A stretch of 64,000 bases of DNA from Absidia repens (Eukaryota > Mucoromycota > Mucoromycetes > Mucorales > Cunninghamellaceae): the NCBI GenBank assembly GCA_002105175.1, contig MCGE01000004.1, forward strand, positions 1,798,001 to 1,862,000, given 5' to 3'. The notes below the pieces were generated by a model that saw only the letters and a list, made by a program, of their open reading frames with translations, was not told the origin of the DNA and made no database searches. The stretch's first letter is position 1. Every line of letters starts with the position of its first letter. Of the stretch, positions 11,523-20,341 are shown piece by piece. The position numbers and the translations under genes were made by a program.

Positions 11523-12733
11523 TTATTTGACACACAAGGCATTGGGAGGGGACGCAACACCTTTGAATTTGTTCAAGGGAGCACTTGTGAAAAAGAATTC
11601 GTATACATTATCTTCAGCGCAGTCATCGGCAAGTGACTCCAAATTAAACATTTCACCAATAGGGGATCCAATACCACCAAGTAAAAAGGCATCTAAAAAG
11701 AGTTGGAAAGGGGATTAGCTTATATAATAATAATAATAATAATAAAACAATTTCACTCACGACAAGAGGCAGACCAATCGGTAGGAGGGAACGCTTCGAA
11801 AGCAGGATTATCACCAGCGACAGCAGCAAAATGATGATTCCAGATCCAAGCGAATGTTTCAGGGCAAGCCTTCACACCGCAGGCGATAGGATGTTCAGGA
11901 TCAGGGATGAGCTCTTTGACCTTTTCGCCCAATTGATCATGTTTTGCGATCCAGCCAAATCGAATCAATAAAACATCACCCTGTTGGAATGTCACATTTT
12001 GCGCTTTAGCTACCAATTCCAACTCTTCCACAGAGACTTCGATGCGTTCAAAAGGATCAAAGTCAGGGCGGTTCTTTTGAGCCCATCGGCCATAGTCAAG
12101 CAAGACTGCTCGAGTCGCCACACCCCGACGAGCCATATGATGAATCCCAAGGCGACCCTTACCATTTTCACATACTTCTGTTGCTTCAACGCCATTATAG
12201 AACTTTCCGCTTGAAAGATGGGCGACGTGGCACAAGCCATCCCACTGACTTGAAGCTACAAATAAAAAAAAAAAAAATCAGCCCCAAAAAAAAAAAAAAA
12301 AATGTTGAGAAAGGGTGAGCGTGTATAAATTATTTACCTTGAGGATTAAAACCATCATAAAAGTCATCGTTGGCTAGTCCTCCCGCGATGGATTTGAAAT
12401 TATGGGTGATTTTTTCACGAGCAAACATGGTGGGACAAGGTTTTTCTAATTCCCAATTCAAAGGGAAAGCTCGACCTTTCTTTATACAGTGGGATGCCTT
12501 CAATACAAAAGTTTTTTTTGTTTTTTTTTTTTTGTTAGAAAAATGTGAGTAAAAGGTCATCCCCCCCTTAAATTTTTTAATATCACACTTACGTTAACAG
12601 TAATCTCAGGAGTAACGTTATTTAATGTACCCAAGTTATCATCTTCACCCCATACACCCCAAGCAGTTTTGTCAGGGTATTTGGGATCAATAGGTAATTG
12701 ATCATAGGTAGGAAGAGCAGTAGGGGGAGCCAT
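11523..12733 (-). CDS. Cyclase-family metal-dependent hydrolase (PF04199)
   Basis: Exons 12733-12593, 12497-12338, 12255-11761 and 11692-11523 join in phase to 321 aa, full length for fungal members of the cyclase / kynurenine-formamidase-like family. Signatures: WGEDDNLGTLNN near residue 30, QWDGLCHVAH (the H/D metal-ligand motif in its fungal form) at about 103, LLDYGRW, GDVLLIRFGW, and a C-terminal GSPIGEMFNLESLA and ASPPNALCVK. The last exon is short and easy to miss: the frame before it appears to end at a stop just inside the GTGAGT intron. The antisense strand of the last exon carries a spurious 99-aa frame. The substrate is unknown; family members hydrolyse N-formylkynurenine, isatin or other cyclic amides and lactones. 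No signal peptide. GOS1 lies convergently downstream. Confidence 0.9.
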
Positions 12734-12783
12734 TTTTGAGAAAGGTGCAAAATAAATGGTGGGAAAATAAAAATATAAAATAT

Positions 12784-13044
12784 TTATAACGTTTTTATAG
12801 TTCTTTCCATCAAATGATCGGGACTCAGAGCGGGGTAAAGATGATTAAGGCTATTTTCCACGATGATGACCCGCTCACAAGCTATTGTCCAGCTGCTAAT
12901 ATCAGCGATGTCGGTAATGCTGTGAGGAATAAATAGTGGTACGATACTATTTACTTTCCCATCCTTAAATATAAGGTGTACAACTACACACCAAAATAAA
13001 AATTCCGGCGGAACACTGGTGAGAGTTGAGTTTCTTTGATTCAT
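12784..13044 (-). pseudogene. Possible SPO11/Top6A-like relic (fragment)
   Basis: An 86-codon frame ending 50 bases upstream of the cyclase ATG. The segment IVPLFIPHSITDIADISSW followed by ERVIIVEN resembles in pattern the entry to the Toprim fold of Spo11/topoisomerase VI A subunits (hydrophobic strand, then VEK/VEN). It is only a fragment: no catalytic tyrosine domain or further Toprim motifs are found nearby, and downstream sequence departs from the family. May be coincidence. The assignment is from memory of the family pattern. Confidence 0.25.
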
Positions 13045-13407
13045 TTTTTCTGTCTGAGCAGCTTTCTGACTTCAAATGGGAGAAATAAATTTTCCGATAA
13101 TGCATTTTAAAAAAAATGAAAGCATGAAAGACGAAATAGTAGCGTTTTAAATGACGTAAAAGCGTCACATAGTATTTGCCTATGTACCGTTTTTATTGAT
13201 GGTTTAACACTGCCAAGTTTGCATGTGCAAGTGCAAATTATTTTCGCCTAGATCATCTATCGCGCAGTTCAGCAAGAACGTAAAGCATTTCGGATCTTAT
13301 AGAAAATGCTATTTTGTGTGCCAATAAACGCCCTATGATATGAACCCAAGTTGGCCGGTTTTGACTGAGGTAGAGAAACTGCTACTTCAAAAAAAAACAT
13401 CCACGCA
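13045..13407. other. Intergenic upstream of repeat copy A
   Basis: AT-rich, no ORF or motif that I trust. Confidence 0.5.
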
Positions 13408-14275
13408 TTTCAAATGCCGCCCACGTGGATATTTATTTTTTTCCAATTTTTATTTTCTTCTCTCTTTCTTTTCTCTCCATTTTTTTTTTCAACATTCAAC
13501 TTCTATAGGGTTATGTTGGACTTAGATTAGTGTCAGGACTAGTTTAGAAGGGTTTTCAGCTCAGGGATTACAAGATGCATGGGGAAACCCTTTCATTTTG
13601 GATCTCGGATCTGGGACCACCATTAGATGGCTTTTTGGAGCCTTCATTAGCTTAGTTTAGTTTTAAGTTTGTCTATAGTTTTTTATCTATATATGAAGAA
13701 AGTATGTCTCTTTTAATTAATTTAACGAAAATGTCCCATTAGTCTCTCTCAAGCCTTGTGCAATAGATCCCCTTTTCATTACCTTCACCTCTCTTGATTA
13801 GTGCTGACCATTGTTGTGCCTTCATTAAAAGATGCCCCTTTATAATTTCTCGTGCTTAGTACAGTATATTAGATCACTTTTTGCACTCGTCCCTTTAGAT
13901 TAGTGTTGACAATTCTTTAGCTCTGCTATAGTCTCACTCATGTTGCCTCCATTAGATGCTTCTCAGTAGATCCCTTGCTACAATGAGATCTGTCGTCTTA
14001 GTCTTAGTATCTATCAATATGTTTCAATAAAACATGCCTTTTTATTATTTAACCATACTCTGACCCACCATATATTTTAAAAAAATATAGCTATTATAGC
14101 TGTTTTGTGAGTGTATCATCAACCACCTAGCGTTTAGCTCCTCCCTCCCCATTGTGATTACTTTTCGCCAGTCCCAGTGACCGGTTTACTGTTGTAGACC
14201 ACGTAAAATGAAACATGGTCCTATTTCCCATATATAATTAATATTAACCAACCTAGATCATACCTTCAGCGTAAC
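13408..14275 (+). repeat. Dispersed repeat, copy A (about 0.87 kb)
   Basis: Best-preserved copy with B. Order: TTTCAAAT...CACGTGG, a 70-nt polypyrimidine block, the conserved core (about 13531-13602), then about three degenerate 95-120 bp modules. Each module carries TCTC(A/T)C...TTGTRCA, TAGATC, TTTAGATTAGTGTTGACCA and, often, TTCAATAAAA. An AT-rich tail with ATATAGCTATTATAG follows. The core arms AAGGGTTT (13548-13555) and AAACCCTT (13585-13592) can pair around a 29-nt loop. No ORF inside. Same element as copies B-G. Confidence 0.85.
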
Positions 14276-14280
14276 CTCCG

Positions 14281-14469
14281 CTAGACTGCTCCAATTGTAT
14301 ACATCCATCTCGCTATTATTTTTTTTTTTTTTTTTTGCATGCAATAATTAATTTTTATTTTACCTTCTTCTTGAATCGCCTCATATATAACATATTGTAT
14401 CAAACAGTAAAATCTCTTTGGCATTATGATGCTATCATGTAACTCCAATGCTTCAGTGTTACAGGCCAT
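14281..14469 (-). pseudogene. Short orphan exon abutting repeat copy A
   Basis: From the ATG at 14469 the frame reads MACNTEALELHDSIIMPKRF and continues to QEEG, followed by a GTAAAA donor-like site at about 14364 and an A/T homopolymer. The composition looks coding for about 36 codons, then ends at the edge of repeat copy A. It may be the 5' exon of a gene truncated by the repeat, or chance. No family recognised. Confidence 0.2.
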
Positions 14470-14712
14470 ATTTGTGGCTTTTACACATACAAAGAAATAA
14501 AAATACGTTTGCTGTTGCTAGCATAAGTGTCCAAAATTTTTTCGTCTAAACTTTCTCCGCAGATATAACCCTATATTTTTCTCCACGCAAAAATACCCAG
14601 GTAGATGTAGCGATGAGCGTGACGGTTAGGTCTCAAGGGCTTTTCCATTAACGGGAGAAAACACGGTCAATAAAATGTCTGTCTTTTTCCATAATTATAT
14701 ACGGTCTGTGCT

Positions 14713-14795
14713 GTACTAAAGAAAATCAGGAGAAAGTATTTTCCCGAGCTTATTTCTTTCCTCCACACAAAACATTCTCCTGATTTTCGTAGTAC
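14713..14795. repeat. Imperfect inverted repeat, 21-bp arms, 40-nt loop
   Basis: Left arm 14713-14734 (GTACTAAAGAAAATCAGGAGAA) and right arm 14775-14795 (reverse complement GTACTACGAAAATCAGGAGA, last base A omitted) differ by one substitution and one indel. A transcript would fold into a long hairpin with a 40-nt loop. Could be a small-RNA precursor, a MITE remnant or a cruciform. Confidence 0.7.
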
Positions 14796-15151
14796 ACTGA
14801 TGCACACTTCAAAATGGTAATTCTCCTTTTTTAAATGCCTTCATTTTATTGGCTAAAATATTGATAACTTGAGTGTGTTTAGGTGCGGGTGGAGGAGGCA
14901 TCCCATGTTTGATGATATTTTAGCGCCACCCTAAAGGGACTTGACCTTACATGATAAAGGTACCGTATGCAGAATCGATACGCCGAATCGATACGCCAGT
15001 TTGTTACCAAAACAATAAACTATCTAAAAAAAATATACTACATAACATCATTATTGTAACAATTATGCAATTAATGCGCGTGTATTAGTAATCCTGGCTT
15101 CTAATTTTTTTAACATGGGTTTTGTATAAATATATACACATCCAGTTAACC

Positions 15152-15257
15152 TTTTATTTTTATTTTTATTTTTATTTTTTATTTTTTATTTTTTATTTTT
15201 TATTTTTTATTTTTTATTTTTTATTTTTTATTTTTTATTTTTTATTTTTTATTTTTT
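15152..15257. repeat. (T5-6A)n array immediately upstream of AKR1
   Basis: About 15 tandem units, first TTTTTA then TTTTTTA, ending only 28 bases before the AKR1 ATG. It lies in the promoter/leader. Confidence 0.95.
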
Positions 15258-15284
15258 GAGTTCTTGAAAATACAGTAAACAATA

Positions 15285-16254
15285 ATGTCAAGTATTCCAT
15301 CTGTTAAAGTAAATCATTATGAGTGAAATACATTCATTACACATTGACTCAACAATTTTTTTTTCCTTTTTTTTAATTATTTTTGGCTGCAGTTGAATAG
15401 TGGCCATTCGTTCCCACTTATTGGACTCGGTACTTTTGGTGGAGTTGATGCACCTCATCAAGTATATGAAGCAACCAAGATAGCACTAAAGGCTGGGTAT
15501 CGGCATATCGATACTGCATTTGTCTGTAAGAATCAAATCGAGTACACTATATTTTGCACCAACAGATGATATGATGATTGATTAACTTGACTGTCTGATA
15601 GACCAAACAGAAGAAGCGGTTGGAAAGGCAATCAAAGACAGCGGGATCCCTCGGGAAGAAATCTTTGTCACTACTAAATTGACTGAATCGTTCCATAAGC
15701 CTGAGCATGTTCAACCGGCGATTGAACTTTCGCTAAAAAATCTTGGATTGGATTATGTGGATTTGTATTTGGTTCATTGGCCATTTGCAACAGAATTCAA
15801 GGGATTCAAGGTTAGTTCCCATATGACTGGTCCAACAACTCGTGTGGATGTGCCTATTATTGATACGTGGCATGCCATGGAAAAACTAGTTGATTTGGGA
15901 TTAGCCAAATCCATTGGTGTGTCCAACTTCACCATTCCTTTATTAGATGACATTCTTTCCAAAGGCAAAATAGCCCCTGCTGTCAACCAAGTAGAACTAC
16001 GTAAATCATATAACTCATTATTGTTTGTACTATTCTCAACCAATCAATTTTTTTTTTTGTAGATCCTTATTTGGCACAAGAAGATTTGGTTCAATATAGT
16101 AAACAAAAAGGGATCATCCTCACTGCGTAAGCAAAAGACATTAGAAAGTGAAAAAAAAGGCTCAACATTAAATATTTCATAGGTACGCACCTCTTGGAAA
16201 TCCTGGTATGGCCGGAAAGTTTGGTGAGAAGATCGATCTTCTGCAGGATCCTGT

Positions 16255-16290
<36 letters not shown>

Positions 16291-16752
16291 GCATGAAAAG
16301 GAATCGCTGATCGTTCCGCTCTCTTAGATTATCAGATTGGCCGAAAAATATAACAAACAGCCTGGTCAAATACTTTTAAACTGGGGTATGATTTTTAAAA
16401 CTATCATCTAGGAGTTTGAATAATACATAACTAAAGCTGCTCTTTTCTCGTTACAGGTCTTAACCGAGGATATGCAGGTATTTTATTTTAAATTTTAATT
16501 GAAACGTCCTTACTCATGCTCTTCACTTCTTAGTAATCCCTAAATCGACGAACGAAGAACGTATCAAAGCCAATTTGGTGTATTTTAAGATGGATCAAGA
16601 AGACATAGACGATCTTGTAGCATTTGATAAGAAGCAAACAATTAGAGCATTGTAAGTAAAAATGGAAACTCACGCATCCAAAATACATTAGCTAACGCGC
16701 CGTCTTTAGCAATCCGGTTAAAATCCTCGGTCCTGAATACGCTCTCTTTTAA
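15285..16752 (+). CDS. Aldo-keto reductase (AKR1)
   Basis: NADPH-dependent reductase of aldehydes, ketones or sugars, cytosolic TIM barrel. Nine exons: 15285-15308, 15393-15525, 15602-16000, 16063-16126, 16183-16255, 16328-16385, 16457-16477, 16534-16651 and 16710-16752 join in phase to 310 aa. The catalytic tetrad is intact: Asp48 and Tyr53 in RHIDTAFVY, Lys78 in VTTKL, His111 in LYLVHWP. Cofactor-site motifs SIGVSNF and VIPKST are present. Exon 1 is only 24 nt and exon 7 only 21 nt. The intron after exon 5 starts with a 32-base A run (16258-16289). The substrate is not predictable; xylose reductase, glycerol dehydrogenase and methylglyoxal-type reductases share this fold. Paralogue of the broken AKR2 at 25-26 kb. 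It lies between direct repeat copies A and B. Confidence 0.94.
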
Positions 16753-16860
16753 TACACTATATCTTTTCAAACGGAATTGGACTAGTCTGAATTGATACAT
16801 AAAAAGATTAAAACTTTTGAATAAAAATCACATATGTCCCTTCAGCTAGGGCACAGAGAA
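16753..16860. other. AKR1 3' flank
   Basis: Short gap between the AKR1 stop and repeat copy B, with an AATAAA at about 16819. Confidence 0.5.
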
Positions 16861-17740
16861 TATTTCAAATACCGCGCACGTGGAAGTTTTTTTTTTTTTA
16901 TTTACCACCTTTTTTTTTTTCGTCGCTCTTTCTTTTTCTTTTCTTTTTCTCATTCTTCTTTTTTGCCCCTTCATCATTCAACTTTTATGGTGTTATGTTG
17001 GACTTAGAATAGTGTCAGGACTAGTTTAGAAGGGTTGTCAGCTCAGGGATTACAAGATGCATGGGGAAGCCCTTCCATTTTGGATTCAGGAATTAGGACC
17101 ACCCATTAGTTGGTCTTTTGGAGCCTACATTAGCTTAGTTTAGTATTAGTTTGTCCATAGTTGAATAAAATATGTGTCATTTTTGCCTACATTATATGAA
17201 AAATGTTTTATTATTATCAGTCTCTCTCACATCTTGTACAAGAGATCTCCTTTTACCGTCGCCTCTTTAGACCCGTGTTGACCATTGTTATTCTTACAAT
17301 AAATGATATCCATTTAGTATTTCTCATGTCTTATACACTTTATTAGATCTCTTTTTACAATTGTCCCTTTATGGTAGTGTTGACCAGACCCTATTAATAA
17401 TCTCACTCATGCTACATACAATAGATCCTTTTTTAGCGCCTTCCTTTAGGTTACGGTAGACCAATGTACTTTAATAAAATGTGCCTTTCTATTAACTATA
17501 TTCTTATCCATAATATAATAAAAAATATAGCTATTGTAGTTGTTTAGCGAATTCTTATCAAATATTTGTTCTCTGACTCATTCACTATAACTACTTCCCC
17601 ACATAAAGACCCGGTAGTCCTCGGTCAGTTACTATCAAAGATAGCTACATTCCATCTCGACCAAACAAATAAATAATGAATCTAGGTCATACCGTACGTT
17701 AGTCACCGTTGTCAATAACCCATCCACTGATTCCCAGTAG
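16861..17740 (+). repeat. Dispersed repeat, copy B (about 0.88 kb)
   Basis: Direct repeat of copy A, about 3.45 kb downstream. It shares the whole order: TTTCAAATACCGC...CACGTGG, pyrimidine block, core (about 17013-17085), tandem modules and AT-rich tail with ATATAGCTATTGTAG. The core has AAGGGTTG...GAAGCCCTT, so the stem is kept with a G-U pair. Substantially diverged from A, so not a recent duplication. Confidence 0.85.
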
Positions 17741-18466
17741 ATCAACTTTTTTGCAGTATGACAGTGTTTGACATTGTTTTACGACCTTGCTGAACTGTAC
17801 CATATTAATTCGAACTCCAGATTATCCCAAAAACTATCGACCAGCTGACCCTTCCCATCAGTATACATTTATCCGCAGAGTTCATCCCCTGTCTAACCCA
17901 CCCCTGCCCCCAATTTATAAAATTTAAAAAATCATCGGAAGATTCATAAGAACCAAATCCGGGGCGCAATCCATGTGCTTTTCACACCCGGGAAAAAGCA
18001 ATGGTGAGCTACATTGACCCAACGTTGACTTCATCGAACTCCCCTCCCGCACCTTCTGCATTTGAAAATGAGAAAAAAGTTAATGTTAGCAGTTATTCTC
18101 ATTCCGGCTTATTGTTCAAATCAATACATGTTAAAACAAAACAAAACAAATAAGAGAGAGCGACAGAGATAAAAATCATATATAAAATGGATTTGTTTAT
18201 TATAGTACACAAAAATCAAATAAAAAGAGAAGAGGGAAAAGATATAAATAAGCTAGAATTGAGAAGTGAAGTATGGGTGAATAACATGATGATATAATAA
18301 TAATAGTATGCAAACTAACTAAGAAGTGTAAACATGTTGGGAAGTGGTAAGAGGAATGACGATGATAAGAAGGTGTAATGTAAAAGAGATAAAAGGATGA
18401 GGGTAAGATATTGAAGGGATGATTTGCAAAAGAACACCATACGGAGTGGAGGTTGAGGAAGAATAT
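17741..18466. other. Intergenic, no feature seen
   Basis: AT-rich sequence between repeat copy B and the UQCC2-like gene stop. No ORF, RNA gene or repeat recognised. Confidence 0.5.
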
Positions 18467-18921
18467 TTAGTTACCAAAGAATCTTGCAAGTCCAGTTTTT
18501 TTACCGTCCTTCGTAGCGCTCAATGATGACAAGAGTGAAGAATAATAATTGGGGTTTCCTGCTGGTGTAAGGATTTTGTCAGATAGAGGATACTATAGCA
18601 AATAAATATATTGCGCACATAGAGAGGTTATTTAACACGTCGGGCCCAATGTTCATATTATAAAATAATCAAATGACTTACCTTTTCTTTGAACTCATTG
18701 TCCAATAACCGCTCCAAAGCATCCAATTGCTTTTTGGCTTCAGCAAAGTCAAAAGGTTCATTGTCGTTCTGTAATGGTTTTCGGAAAGTTTCTTCGACAC
18801 GAGTAGTAAGAATTTGTTTCATATCCCTGTTAGGTCGAACCTTGTCGGCAGGCCAGTCGCGTACGAGGCGTAAGTAGTTGCGATAAAGTGTATGAATTTC
18901 TTGACGAGCTGCTTGTGACAT
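18467..18921 (-). CDS. Cytochrome bc1 assembly factor, Cbp6/UQCC2-like
   Basis: Two exons, 18921-18682 and 18592-18467, in phase, 121 aa. The N-terminal motif LYRNYLRLVRDWPADKVRPN with RDMKQILTTRVEETF matches the pattern of UQCC2/Cbp6 (aromatic-R-x-F/Y-L-x-L-x2-x-WP-x-D). Those mitochondrial factors act with Cbp3/UQCC1 on the mitoribosome to promote cytochrome b synthesis and complex III assembly. The middle helix (AKKQLDALERLLDNEFKEKYPL) also fits. A basic start without acids could import it to mitochondria. Shares a 226-bp divergent promoter with the ketopantoate reductase gene. Assignment is by remembered motif; other small LYR-like proteins are the alternative. Confidence 0.82.
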
Positions 18922-19147
18922 TATCAACAATTGGAGAATGAAAAGAGAAGTGCAAAAGAAATAATCCTGGAGAACAAAAATAAAATAAGCCACTGACACC
19001 CAACCAACCTATCGAAAGCTTATATTCAAAGTCCGTTTTGTGACACAAACTTCCAGAGTGCCCTTATTATTAATTCGAAAATCTTAATCTTCTTCCTTCC
19101 TCTTCTTCATTCTCCTACATATCATCTTATATAAATATCATATAAAA

Positions 19148-20137
19148 ATGCAGTGGAATATATTAGGAACAGGGGCTATTGGATGTTTGATTGCCAGTCA
19201 TTTGCGTTTAAAAAATCATAACGTCAATCTTATCCTCCGGTCTGCTCAACACCTGAAAGACTTTGAAGCATGCAAGAATACTATCACCTATCAAAGCCAA
19301 GGATCTACTAAGCTTCTCACTGGATTTACTGCTACCGTTTTAGGCGATAACAATAGCAAGCGTATTGACAATCTTGTAGTGGCAACAAAAGCACATCATA
19401 CAGCAACAGCACTAGAACCTGTGGTGAAGCAACTTGGGTCCGAAAGCTCGGTGTTACTATTACAAAATGGGATGGGCATTGCCGAAGAATTAGAATCTAA
19501 ATTTTGGCCACAACAAGATCAACTGCCCCAACGACCTCGGATCTTGGTGGGCGTGAACCGACATGCTGTGGAAAGAATTGCTCCTTATCATATTGTGCAC
19601 CACTCAGGCTGGGACGATCCTGAAGGCGGATTGATGATGGGCGAATTTTTCAGAGACAGAATCGCCAAGCATGAAAAACGGCCCCTCGCTTTGGAACAAA
19701 CATTGGAAAATATTACTGCGCTGCAAGGGGTGACTCTATCGTGGCAAGATCTCCAAGTGCGTATGCTAAAAAAATTGGTCGTCAATGCTGCAATCAATCC
19801 TCTGGCCTCAATTCTCGGTACCAAAAATGCGGGTCTGGCCAATGGTAATACCTATGCAATCAATGTGATGCGTCGTGTCTGCACGGAAGCGAAGGATATT
19901 TTGGGCGATGACTTGCCTAATGAATCGGCTACCTCTCTAACGGATATGATCATTGCTACTTGTCATCACTGTGGCGAAAACACCTGCTCCATGTATCAAG
20001 ATGTCAAGGCGAAACAAAAGACGGAAATAGACTACATCAATGGTTATTTATGCAACTTGGCCAAGGCTCGTGGCGTTGAAGCTCCTACGAATAGAGATTT
20101 AGTAGACCTAATTCATTCAAAAGAAAAGCTTTATTGA
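19148..20137 (+). CDS. 2-dehydropantoate 2-reductase (ketopantoate reductase)
   Basis: Single exon, 329 aa, normal for the ApbA/PanE/Pan5 family. Reduces ketopantoate to pantoate with NADPH, a step to pantothenate and coenzyme A. The N-terminal Rossmann motif ILGTGAIGCLIASHL (G7, G9, G12) starts at residue 5; LLLQNGMG is the second conserved block; the helical C-terminal domain has KKLVVNAAINPLASILG (family Lys and Asn-Pro residues) and SMYQDVKAKQKTEIDYINGY, the characteristic S-M-x-x-D-x2-x2-x-T-E-I-x-x-I-N-G block. No targeting signal. Head-to-head with the UQCC2-like gene. The AATAAA at about 20152 is a plausible polyadenylation signal. Confidence 0.95.
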   Translation: MQWNILGTGAIGCLIASHLRLKNHNVNLILRSAQHLKDFEACKNTITYQSQGSTKLLTGFTATVLGDNNSKRIDNLVVATKAHHTATALEPVVKQLGSESSVLLLQNGMGIAEELESKFWPQQDQLPQRPRILVGVNRHAVERIAPYHIVHHSGWDDPEGGLMMGEFFRDRIAKHEKRPLALEQTLENITALQGVTLSWQDLQVRMLKKLVVNAAINPLASILGTKNAGLANGNTYAINVMRRVCTEAKDILGDDLPNESATSLTDMIIATCHHCGENTCSMYQDVKAKQKTEIDYINGYLCNLAKARGVEAPTNRDLVDLIHSKEKLY

Positions 20138-20341
20138 TTTTATTTTCACTATTAATAAAACCCACATTTTATTCTTTATTCCAATCTATTATCTTTTTAC
20201 GTATCTACAATGCCTGTTTTGTATAACAAAAATTGCTGTCGGTGATTAAAACGGTGGAGAAAAACATTTTTTTTTTTTTTTTTTCATTCGTTTTCTCTCG
20301 TTTTTTTTTTTTATATATATATTCTACTTCGGCTTATCATA

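Noticed and set aside
11419..11718. 99-codon plus-strand frame that looks coding near its end
   Set aside because: It is antisense to the last exon of the cyclase-family gene, which splices in phase and carries the expected family C-terminus.
13408..17740. Repeat copies A and B as LTRs of one retrotransposon containing AKR1
   Set aside because: AKR1 is a normal multi-exon host gene; no gag, pol, primer-binding site or TG...CA ends were seen, and A and B are too diverged for a recent insertion.
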